Counted from the first letter of the stretch, positions 1 to 4,829 are shown. The stretch: 5,930 bases of DNA from Candidatus Eiseniibacteriota bacterium (GCA_023132135.1 JAGLYR010000150.1:1-5930); one strand, 5' to 3'. The notes: generated by a model not told the origin, from the sequence alone. Numbers and translations: made by a program.

Positions 1-575
1 CCCAGTGCGGTGACATCGACGGGAATGGAGCCCACACTGGCCACCGCATCGGTATGAAATGTGATCTCTTTGCCGCGGGCAATCCGGGCAATTTCCTCGA
101 TGGGCTCGACGGTTCCAATCTCGTTGTTGGCGTGCATGACCGAGATCAGGCTCGTCCGGTTTGTGATGGCTTTGGTGACCGCGTCCGGGTCCACCAGACC
201 CGTGCCATCCACCGGCACCTCGGTAACCTTGAACCCCAGCTTCCTCAGTGTCTTTGTCGAATGAAGAACGGACAAGTGCTCAATCGCCGATATGATGACG
301 TGGTCGCCCTTGACCCGGTTGGCCAGCGCGATTCCCTTGATCGCCATGTTGTTGGCCTCGGATCCGCTGGCGGTGAAGATCACTTCTTCCGACCGGGCGC
401 CGATGAGACTCGCCACCTTCTCGCGCGCTTCCTCCACCACCTGCGCCGAGCGGTTTCCCATCTCATGGACGGACTGCGGGTTTCCGAATCTCTCCCGGAA
501 AAAGGGCATCATCGCCTCGACCACTTCCGGGCGCAGGGGCGTGGCTGCTACATGGTCCATGTAGACGGTCCGCAT
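1..575 (-). CDS. nifS: NifS/IscS-type cysteine desulfurase, N-terminal part (runs off the left edge)
   Basis: PLP-dependent enzyme of the class V aminotransferase fold; the family converts cysteine to alanine and passes the sulfur as a persulfide to Fe-S scaffolds. Only the first 191 codons lie in the window. The start is ATG at 575, preceded by GGGAGG with a 5-base spacer. Visible family landmarks are YMDHVAATP (residues 5-13), the glycine-serine phosphate-binding stretch FTASGSEANN (67-76), the cofactor-stacking histidine in SAIEHLS (His100), MHANNEIG (147-154) and HTDAV (174-178, with Asp176 expected to contact the pyridine nitrogen). The PLP lysine and the catalytic cysteine lie beyond the edge. 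One oddity: the glutamine normally found three residues after that aspartate (Gln183 in E. coli IscS) is Ala179 here. The NifU-like scaffold gene lies 128 bases upstream on the same strand, so joint function in Fe-S assembly is likely. The family call is firm; the NifS versus IscS sub-type is not decided. Confidence 0.93.
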   Translation of the reverse strand, partial: MRTVYMDHVAATPLRPEVVEAMMPFFRERFGNPQSVHEMGNRSAQVVEEAREKVASLIGARSEEVIFTASGSEANNMAIKGIALANRVKGDHVIISAIEHLSVLHSTKTLRKLGFKVTEVPVDGTGLVDPDAVTKAITNRTSLISVMHANNEIGTVEPIEEIARIARGKEITFHTDAVASVGSIPVDVTAL

Positions 576-596
576 CAAATCCTCCCGTTACTGGCG

Positions 597-622
597 GTCG
601 TCCCCGCGAACGCGGGGACGAC
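597..622. repeat. REP-like perfect 12-bp hairpin between the NifU and NifS genes
   Basis: Two perfect 12-base arms (597-608 and 611-622, core TCCCCGCG/CGCGGGGA) flank a 2-base AA centre. In RNA the stem would be closed by a small loop. The sequence resembles the dispersed palindromes of the form GTCxTCCCCGCG-AA-CGCGGGGA known from many proteobacterial genomes. No U-tract follows on either strand, so it is not a typical intrinsic terminator. Its place between co-directional genes suggests an mRNA-stabilising or attenuating element, or simply a dispersed repeat. Membership of a repeat family is inferred from resemblance and cannot be tested with one copy. Confidence 0.7.
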
Positions 623-703
623 GATTGGCTTCGGCGCCGCAACGCAGTCCAGGCACATCCTGCGTCCCTCGCAGCAGGGATTCATGAATAATCCAGGCTA
701 TTG

Positions 704-925
704 CTAGTCGGCCGACTCGACCGCCTTGACCTCGGGGATCTTGCTCCTCATAATCTTTTCAATGTGATGCTTGAGCGTCATCGTGGCCATGGGGCATCCG
801 GAACAGGCCCCCTTGAGCCTCACCCGGACCACACCGTCGTTGTAGTCCACGAACTCGACATCGCCGCCATCAGCCTGGAGCGCGGGCCGAATCGCCTCAA
901 GCTCCTTCTCAATTCTCTCCTTCAC
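704..925 (-). CDS. NifU C-terminal (Nfu) domain Fe-S scaffold protein
   Basis: A 73-residue protein consisting only of the NifU C-terminal domain, which assembles a labile Fe-S cluster between subunits and transfers it to apoproteins. The hallmark motif ACSGCPMA places the CxxC cysteines at residues 41 and 44. The N-terminal helix leads into [15 protein letters not shown] (residues 12-26), which is very typical of the family. The length matches stand-alone Nfu proteins; there is no N-terminal IscU domain or central [2Fe-2S] domain. The start is GTG at 925 with GGGAGG 8 bases upstream, and the stop is TAG at 704-706. It is the first gene of the likely unit leading into the cysteine desulfurase. 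A good promoter candidate lies about 55-80 bases upstream. Confidence 0.95.
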   Translation of the reverse strand: MKERIEKELEAIRPALQADGGDVEFVDYNDGVVRVRLKGACSGCPMATMTLKHHIEKIMRSKIPEVKAVESAD

Positions 926-978
926 GCTGCTTACCTCCCTACAGAAAGTCCCTAGCTCGAACTCAGCCTATCCCTTTC

Positions 979-1007
979 AAGATATGCCGGAGGCGCCTCC
1001 GAATCAA
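979..1007 (-). promoter_or_regulatory. Candidate sigma70-type promoter for the NifU-NifS unit
   Basis: On the minus strand TTGATT (1007 to 1002) and TATCTT (984 to 979) are separated by exactly 17 bases. Transcription would start near 972, giving a leader of about 47 bases before the GTG at 925. A 14-bp palindrome fills most of the spacer, and a second palindrome, ATTGATCAAT (1018-1027), lies just upstream of the -35 box. The assignment rests on hexamer similarity and position only. Confidence 0.5.
988..1001. promoter_or_regulatory. Operator-like 14-bp perfect palindrome in the promoter spacer
   Basis: CGGAGGCGCCTCCG is a perfect 14-bp dyad that abuts the -35 hexamer and ends 3 bases before the -10 hexamer of the NifU promoter candidate. 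That is a typical place for a dimeric repressor to block RNA polymerase. It does not look like a known IscR type 1 or type 2 site. No U-tract follows on the minus strand (it is followed by GCATATC), which argues against a terminator for the upstream operon. Confidence 0.45.
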
Positions 1008-1054
1008 GCTTTTCTCTATTGATCAATGCACTCCCCGGTCTCACAATCTGTTCC

Positions 1055-1083
1055 TGTCGATACACTCTGCGCAGTATGCGACA
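1055..1083 (-). other. Hairpin downstream of the two-component operon
   Basis: TGTCG+ATAC (1055-1063) pairs with GTAT+CGACA (1074-1077 and 1079-1083), with one bulged G at 1078 and a 10-base loop. It begins about 16 bases after the stop of the receiver gene. No U-run follows on the minus strand, so it may be a 3'-end processing or stabilising hairpin, a weak terminator, or chance. The remainder of the 926-1098 gap holds the NifU promoter elements. Confidence 0.3.
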
Positions 1084-1098
1084 CGCCATACCCACGGA

Positions 1099-1809
1099 TT
1101 ACTCGTTTCCCAGAAGCTCAGCGACTTTCCTTGCCAAATCCTCCGCCTTGACCGGCTTGTCGAGAAATGCATCCGCTCCCATTTTTTTCAATCCCGCGTT
1201 GTCCAAGGGCTTGAAGGCCAAACCCGTTTCGGCGCCGATGGACGTCAGGAGGATCACGGGGACACCGCCCGTCATCTCCTTGATCTTGCTGGCAATCTGG
1301 AAACCGGAGTCGAATTGCTCCATCATCACATCCAGAATCACCAGGGAAGGCTTGACCTTCGGGATCTTCTCCAGGCATTCCTTTGCACTGTAGGCCTTGA
1401 CCACTCTGCGGCCCGCGTTCTCGAGAACAGCCGAGTTGATTTCCACGAAATCGACATCATCGTCCACCAGGAGGATGGGCCCGGCGCCACTTGCGGTTCC
1501 CTTGTCCGTGTCCTCGCTCTGCCCCGGCTCCAGCCCGAGAACGCTGGCGATGATCGAACGGAGCCGGCTTTCATCTCCGACGATATCCAGGGACTTGGTC
1601 ACCAGCTGGTCGCCTTCGTAGTACCGGTACTGGATCTGGCAACCGCACTGGACGTGACACCGGAACAGCTGCTGGACCACATCCTCGGCAGAGCGGAAGT
1701 CCAGCGGTTCCGCCTGGTAGTACGGGCAGATCCCGATCTCAAGCGGCGTGATGAAAGCCTTCTGCTCGGGACAGTAGACCTGGATCTTCATGCCTTTCTG
1801 GTCTCCCAT
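1099..1809 (-). CDS. Response regulator: cysteine-rich N-terminal domain plus C-terminal receiver
   Basis: A 236-residue protein when started at ATG 1809. Residues about 110-234 form a CheY-like receiver: acidic pocket in LLVDDD (Asp116-118), phosphoacceptor Asp160 in VILDVMM, Thr189 in LLTS, and Lys218 in LDKPV. The receiver sits at the C-terminus, the reverse of most response regulators. The N-terminal ~95 residues match no domain I recognise and carry Cys13, Cys28, Cys51, Cys55 and Cys57, including the cluster RCHVQCGCQ. This could bind a metal or Fe-S cluster, or act as a thiol redox switch; that is inference. No DNA-binding or enzymatic output domain is apparent. The ATG lies 2 bases after the kinase stop, so translational coupling is likely. 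GGAGGGAAGG precedes it inside the end of the kinase gene. A TTG at 1815 overlapping that stop, or the ATG at 1791, are alternative starts. Confidence 0.9.
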   Translation of the reverse strand: MGDQKGMKIQVYCPEQKAFITPLEIGICPYYQAEPLDFRSAEDVVQQLFRCHVQCGCQIQYRYYEGDQLVTKSLDIVGDESRLRSIIASVLGLEPGQSEDTDKGTASGAGPILLVDDDVDFVEINSAVLENAGRRVVKAYSAKECLEKIPKVKPSLVILDVMMEQFDSGFQIASKIKEMTGGVPVILLTSIGAETGLAFKPLDNAGLKKMGADAFLDKPVKAEDLARKVAELLGNE

Positions 1810-1811
1810 GG

Positions 1812-3314
1812 TCAACCTTCCCTCCTTGCCGGCAGCGGAAGGAACACCGAGAAGGTCGATCCCTCTCCCCGCTTGCTCTCAACCTCTACCCGGCCAAAGT
1901 GGGCGTCGATGATTCTCTTCACAATGGTGAGGCCCAGACCCGTCCCCGAAATCTTGCTGGTCTCCTCGCTACGGACCCGGCAGAACTCATCAAACACGCG
2001 GCCGAGATCCTCCTCGTCCATTCCAATCCCGGTGTCTGCCACGTCCACACGCAGGTAGCCCTCCTCCGCACGGGCGGAGATGCAGACCTTCCCGCCGGGG
2101 AGGTTGTACTTGATCGCATTGCTGACCAGGTTGTTGAACACCTGTTCCATCTCTCTACGGTCCGCCTCCACAGCGGCAACATCCTCGGGGATCTGCACGT
2201 CTATCCGGATTTCCCTTTCCTCCGCACTCACCGCCAGGAATTCGACGCAGCCGGATATGACCGCGCCCAGATCCACGGGTTCCAGGTGACGGCTGACTTT
2301 CCCCGACTCCAGAGACGTCAGGTCCAGCAGATCCTTGATAAGCATCTGGAGTGATTGCGCACGATCTTTGCACCGCTCCAGCATAGTCCGGTTCCTGTCT
2401 GGATCGTCACCCGCAGCGCCGGAGAGAATGAGATCCAAGTACCCTTCGATAGCGGCCAACGGCGCCTTGAGATCATGCGACACCATCGAGACGAATTGCG
2501 ATTTCATCCGGTCCAGGGCCTTGAGCTGGGAGATGTCCCGGAGCACGACCGCCAGACCCAAAGACTCACCCTTTGGATTCAGCACGGGGGCCACGTTGGC
2601 CATGAGGGTTTTTCCATCGCCATCGGTGCCGATGGTGATCTCCTCCGATAGCATGGCAAACTGGTCGGGAGCTGTGCTCCATACCTTCTCCATGGATACT
2701 GTCAGAGGATGATCGGGAAGAACGCCCGGCAGCGTCTCACCGATGGGAAGGCGGGAAGCGTGGCCTATGAGGAGATTGACGGCCGGATTGGTCAGAACGA
2801 TCCGGCGATCGCGATTGAAAACCAACAGACCGTCCACCATCGCATTGATGATGGTTCGGGTCTGGGATCTTTCCTGGTCCAGGGCCAGCAGATCGTGAGC
2901 CCTCTGCTCTCGCAGGCGCGCGGCTTCGAGTCGCAGCCAGCGCACGTGGAGCGCCTTGTCCACTGCCGTGATGAGCTCGTTGGGCGTGAAGGGCTTGGCC
3001 AGGAAGTCAAGTGCGCCATGCTTGGTGGCATCCACGGCCGCTTCAATCGTGGCGTACGCCGTGATCATCACACTCACGACACCCTCGTCCCTCTTCCTGA
3101 TTTCCTCGAGGATCTGGATGCCGTCCATATCGGGCATCTTGAGATCCACCAATGCCAGATCGAAGACGCCCGGCTTGAGAATCTCCAAGGCCACCATCCC
3201 CGTCTCCGCGGTGTCTACCGTGTGGCCCCGAGGAGTCAGGATGCGCTTCACCCCTTCACGCATCCCCATCTCGTCGTCGATCACGAGAATCCTGGCTGCT
3301 CTTTCCTCGCTCAT
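1812..3314 (-). CDS. Cytoplasmic hybrid sensor histidine kinase (REC-PAS-HisKA-HATPase)
   Basis: A 500-residue kinase counted from ATG 3314. Order of domains: an N-terminal receiver (about 8-120; Asp13/Asp14, phosphoacceptor Asp57 in VDLKMP, Thr85, Lys107 in AKPF); a linker helix rich in Arg/Leu/Glu (about 125-153); a PAS domain (about 153-262, beginning IINAMVDGLLVFNRD); a HisKA helix pair with the phosphorylated His280 in VSHDLKAPL; and a HATPase_c domain with N-box Asn399, G1 DTGIG (427-431) and G2 GTGLGL (457-462). No transmembrane segment or signal peptide is visible, so it should be cytosolic, taking its signal through PAS or from phosphorylation of its receiver by another kinase. The start at 3314 was chosen because the receiver begins immediately after it; in-frame ATGs at 3368 and 3410 would add a low-complexity extension. 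The Shine-Dalgarno at 3314 is poor, but an upstream ORF ends one base before it. The receiver-protein gene follows 2 bases after the stop. Confidence 0.93.
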   Translation of the reverse strand: MSEERAARILVIDDEMGMREGVKRILTPRGHTVDTAETGMVALEILKPGVFDLALVDLKMPDMDGIQILEEIRKRDEGVVSVMITAYATIEAAVDATKHGALDFLAKPFTPNELITAVDKALHVRWLRLEAARLREQRAHDLLALDQERSQTRTIINAMVDGLLVFNRDRRIVLTNPAVNLLIGHASRLPIGETLPGVLPDHPLTVSMEKVWSTAPDQFAMLSEEITIGTDGDGKTLMANVAPVLNPKGESLGLAVVLRDISQLKALDRMKSQFVSMVSHDLKAPLAAIEGYLDLILSGAAGDDPDRNRTMLERCKDRAQSLQMLIKDLLDLTSLESGKVSRHLEPVDLGAVISGCVEFLAVSAEEREIRIDVQIPEDVAAVEADRREMEQVFNNLVSNAIKYNLPGGKVCISARAEEGYLRVDVADTGIGMDEEDLGRVFDEFCRVRSEETSKISGTGLGLTIVKRIIDAHFGRVEVESKRGEGSTFSVFLPLPARREG

Positions 3315-3315
3315 C

Positions 3316-3393
3316 TCACAGAACCCGTCCCGAGTCCCGAGTCCGAAATCCAGGGAAAAGGGCGCCATGACGGGGTCTTTTCCTGTCCGCCAT
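3316..3393 (-). CDS. Possible 25-codon leader ORF coupled to the kinase start
   Basis: ATG at 3393 is preceded by AAGGAG (3406-3401) with a 7-base spacer, the best ribosome-binding site near the kinase. The frame reads MADRKRPRHGAL followed by FPGFRTRDSGRVL and stops with TGA at 3318-3316, giving the junction TGA-G-ATG with the kinase start. The peptide is basic, with six arginines. The kinase ATG itself has almost no Shine-Dalgarno. The arrangement suggests that ribosomes terminating on the small ORF reinitiate on the kinase. No homology is claimed. It could be a chance ORF whose ribosome site actually serves a longer kinase form. Confidence 0.4.
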   Translation of the reverse strand: MADRKRPRHGALFPGFRTRDSGRVL

Positions 3394-3420
3394 TGCCAGA
3401 CTCCTTGCATCCGGACTCAT

Positions 3421-3446
3421 TCGCCCGCCCCGGCAGGGACGGGCGA
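3421..3446 (-). other. Hairpin in the predicted kinase 5' leader
   Basis: Arms 3421-3431 and 3436-3446 give an 11-bp GC-rich stem with one G-U pair and a 4-base loop (TGCC on the minus strand). It would form about 10 bases after the predicted transcription start and 14 bases before the AAGGAG of the leader ORF. It may affect mRNA stability or translation. It also resembles the GC-rich dispersed palindromes common between genes. Confidence 0.5.
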
Positions 3447-3462
3447 GCTACACCAACCGCCT

Positions 3463-3492
3463 ATACTACGGGCCATCCAAGTCCCATGTCAA
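3463..3492 (-). promoter_or_regulatory. Candidate sigma70-type promoter for the two-component operon
   Basis: On the minus strand a perfect TTGACA (3492 to 3487) and TAGTAT (3468 to 3463) are separated by 18 bases. The transcription start would fall near 3455, leaving about 60 bases to the leader ORF and 140 to the kinase ATG. The small dyad AACCC-C-GGGTT (3491-3501) touches the -35 box. The 4/6 match of the -10 box keeps the confidence moderate. Confidence 0.55.
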
Positions 3493-3536
3493 CCCCGGGT
3501 TGCCGACATCCACTCTCCAATGCTCTGCCTGGACTG

Positions 3537-3564
3537 TGCGTGAACCCCATGGCGGGTTCATGCA
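3537..3564. promoter_or_regulatory. Operator-like dyad between divergent promoters
   Basis: Perfect arms TGAACCC (3541-3547) and GGGTTCA (3554-3560) flank a 6-base centre, CATGGC. Beyond one G/T position, TGC (3537-3539) and GCA (3562-3564) pair again, giving 10 of 11 matched positions per arm. The centre is about 64 bases upstream of the predicted PspC transcription start, a position often used by activators. It is too far from any coding end to serve as a terminator. A regulator binding site is the simplest reading; the protein is unknown. Confidence 0.45.
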
Positions 3565-3574
3565 GGATCAGGCT

Positions 3575-3608
3575 CGGTGTTGACACCGCAGCGGCGCGGA
3601 GCTATACT
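3575..3608 (+). promoter_or_regulatory. Strong sigma70-type promoter for the PspC-domain gene, with overlapping dyad
   Basis: TTGACA (3580-3585) and TATACT (3603-3608) are separated by 17 bases, close to full consensus in a GC-rich background. Transcription would begin near 3615, about 70 bases before the ATG at 3687. The -35 box sits inside the dyad CGGTGT-TG-ACACCG (3575-3588), where a bound repressor would occlude it. Confidence 0.7.
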
Positions 3609-3686
3609 GAGAACCGGGCTCGAACCGCGGCTGAGCGAGTGACGAACTCCATGTCATCGAAAGATCAGAAGAGAGGATGGGATGAG

Positions 3687-3890
3687 ATGAATGAGACAAC
3701 TCCCAGAAGACTCCACCGGTCGGAGAAGGACCGGAAGATCGCCGGGCTGTGTGGCGGCGTTGCCGAGTACCTCAACGTGGACCCGACTATGGTCCGTTTG
3801 GCGGCCGTGATCCTGGCAGCGATTTCCGGGCTCGCCCCCATGGTGATCGGGTATCTGGTGGCAATCCTGATTGTGCCGTTGGAGCGCTAG
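3687..3890 (+). CDS. Small PspC-domain membrane protein
   Basis: A 67-residue protein that is essentially one PspC domain. The N-terminal part RLHRSEKDRKIAGLCGGVAEYLNVDPTMVRLA (residues 8-39) shows the family hallmark GLCGGVAEYL, followed by one hydrophobic membrane segment (about 37-63, split by Gly-Leu-Ala-Pro) and a short basic tail. PspC proteins act in envelope-stress responses with the phage-shock system; many stand-alone copies have no assigned role, and no pspA/B/F neighbour is visible. The start at 3687 is chosen because the domain follows directly; GAGAGG lies about 10 bases upstream, and ATG 3651 would add 12 residues. The long open frame extending further upstream is antisense to the kinase and not coding. 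The TAG stop overlaps the stop of the convergent ferredoxin gene. Confidence 0.9.
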   Translation: MNETTPRRLHRSEKDRKIAGLCGGVAEYLNVDPTMVRLAAVILAAISGLAPMVIGYLVAILIVPLER

Positions 3891-4270
3891 AATGCTCTTT
3901 CGCTCCCTATTGCCAACGCACACTCCGTCACGATCTTTCCGCCGATCACGTGTTCCTCGAAGATCTTGCTTGCCTTCTCGGGCGTGAGGTCCGCGTACTT
4001 CACCGGTGCTTCGCCCGCCAGTTCCACGGTGGCCATGGGTTCCCGGCTGCAAAGTCCGGCACAGCCCGATGTCGACAGGATTACATCGGCCACGTTCCGG
4101 GTTTCGATCTCGTTCAGAAACGCGCTCATGATATCCTTGGCCCCGGATGCAATCCCACATGTGCCCATATGCACAATGATCCTGGCGCGTCCCTTCCCCT
4201 CCCCGAGCGAGACCACCGCACGGGCCTGATCCCGGATCTTCGCCAGATCACCCAGTTTCAGCTTCGCCAC
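3887..4270 (-). CDS. HndB-like thioredoxin-fold [2Fe-2S] ferredoxin domain protein
   Basis: A 127-residue protein resembling the small HndB subunit of NADP-reducing hydrogenases and the thioredoxin-like ferredoxin domains of NuoE/HydC. Key stretches are MGTCGIASGAKD (residues 35-46), STSGCAGLCSREP (66-78) and VKYADLTPEKASKIFEEHV (90-108). Potential ligands are Cys38, Cys70 and Cys74. The position four residues after Cys38 that is Cys in classical thioredoxin-like ferredoxins is Gly43; Cys117 is a further cysteine. I believe HndB-type proteins commonly lack that second cysteine, so this may be normal and cluster binding is uncertain. The GTG start at 4270 has GGGGAG 7 bases upstream. It follows the zinc-ribbon gene by 61 bases on the same strand. 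No hydrogenase or NADH-binding flavoprotein subunit is in the window, so its redox partner is unknown. Confidence 0.85.
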   Translation of the reverse strand: MAKLKLGDLAKIRDQARAVVSLGEGKGRARIIVHMGTCGIASGAKDIMSAFLNEIETRNVADVILSTSGCAGLCSREPMATVELAGEAPVKYADLTPEKASKIFEEHVIGGKIVTECALAIGSERAF

Positions 4271-4331
4271 CGATGTTCTCCCCTAGCCGCAAGATCACGC
4301 AGACGCATGTGACCGTCCTGAACCAGCGCGA

Positions 4332-4745
4332 TCAGAAGAATGCGGAGTAGCTGTCGAGGAAGGAACGCAGCTCGGCCCGGATGTCGGAGAACTCTACCAG
4401 GTGCCGCCTGCATCCTTTGCGCGAGCAAATCTGAACGACCCCGCCCTCGGCAAAACCAAATGGGACCATGGGAGCCTTGCAGAGCTCGCAGGAGCGCGTG
4501 CTGTTCAAGCTCTCACCGCACTTGGGGCAGGAGAATTCCGTTACGTCTCCCTCCGGAACGTCCAGCTCCGACTCCACATTGTAGCTACCGTAGAGGGAGC
4601 TCATCCAGATCCTCCCCCTGTTCCCCTCGAAGTACCCCTCCGCGCAGATACTGGGGTGTCCATCGATCTGCCTGTCCTCATCCATCAGGCTCTCGCCACA
4701 GCGCGGGCATTTGATCCTGACTTCCACCATAGTGCTGTTTCTCAT
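4332..4745 (-). CDS. Zinc-ribbon protein of unknown function
   Basis: A 137-residue protein with paired cysteines: CPRC (13-16), Cys34, CPKC (73-76), CELC (86-89), and Cys107/Cys112 in CSRKGC. These suggest two or more zinc-binding knuckles. The middle part GRIWMSSLYGSYNVESEL (44-61) and the end GGVVQICSRKGCRRHLVEF (101-119) look like a conserved family that I associate with anaerobic deltaproteobacteria, from memory and without a named function. No signal peptide or membrane segment is visible. The start at ATG 4745 is set by GGGAGG with a 5-base spacer; an upstream in-frame ATG at 4787 lacks this. The ferredoxin-like gene follows, so a shared transcript and possibly a shared role are likely. 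It could be a metal chaperone or an accessory factor for a redox enzyme; neither is shown. Confidence 0.85.
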   Translation of the reverse strand: MRNSTMVEVRIKCPRCGESLMDEDRQIDGHPSICAEGYFEGNRGRIWMSSLYGSYNVESELDVPEGDVTEFSCPKCGESLNSTRSCELCKAPMVPFGFAEGGVVQICSRKGCRRHLVEFSDIRAELRSFLDSYSAFF

Positions 4746-4754
4746 GGCTACCTC

Positions 4755-4771
4755 CCGGGACGACATCCCGG
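4755..4771 (-). other. Small hairpin overlapping the zinc-ribbon gene's ribosome-binding site
   Basis: CCGGGA and TCCCGG (minus strand, 4771-4766 and 4760-4755) form a 6-bp stem with a 5-base loop. The last two bases of the 3' arm are the first two of the GGGAGG Shine-Dalgarno (4756-4751). Pairing would partly hide the ribosome site. The stem is short and may be chance. Confidence 0.3.
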
Positions 4772-4799
4772 TGCAGCGTGCAGGCACACTGCGCTATTG

Positions 4800-4829
4800 A
4801 GTCTACTTTCCCCCGCGGAGACGGGTCAA
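4800..4829 (-). promoter_or_regulatory. Candidate promoter for the zinc-ribbon/ferredoxin unit
   Basis: On the minus strand TTGACC (4829 to 4824) and TAGACT (4805 to 4800) are separated by 18 bases, with a predicted start near 4793 and a leader of about 48 bases. The -35 box matches 5/6 and the -10 box 4/6. The rest of 4746-5022 holds the hairpin and the opposing promoter candidate, and no convincing extra gene. Confidence 0.45.

Noticed and set aside
680-689. ATTCATGAAT palindrome after the NifU gene
   Set aside because: A 10-base palindrome without further structure or promoter context is expected by chance.
54-707. Plus-strand 217-codon open frame across the desulfurase region
   Set aside because: It is antisense to a gene with unmistakable cysteine desulfurase motifs; its translation has no recognisable domain and reflects GC-rich codon-position bias.
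988-1001. Palindrome as the terminator of the two-component operon
   Set aside because: No U-tract follows it on the minus strand, it lies about 100 bases from the gene end, and it fits exactly into a promoter spacer.
1018-1027. ATTGATCAAT as an FNR box
   Set aside because: An FNR site needs TTGAT-N4-ATCAA; here the half-sites have no spacer between them.
1315-2354. Plus-strand open frames of 247 and 151 codons
   Set aside because: Shadows of the receiver-protein and kinase genes, whose catalytic motifs fix the minus strand as coding.
2709-3686. Long plus-strand extension upstream of the PspC gene (393 codons in total)
   Set aside because: Most of it lies opposite the kinase gene, and the strong promoter at 3580-3608 would lie inside it. 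Only the last 67 codons read as a PspC domain.
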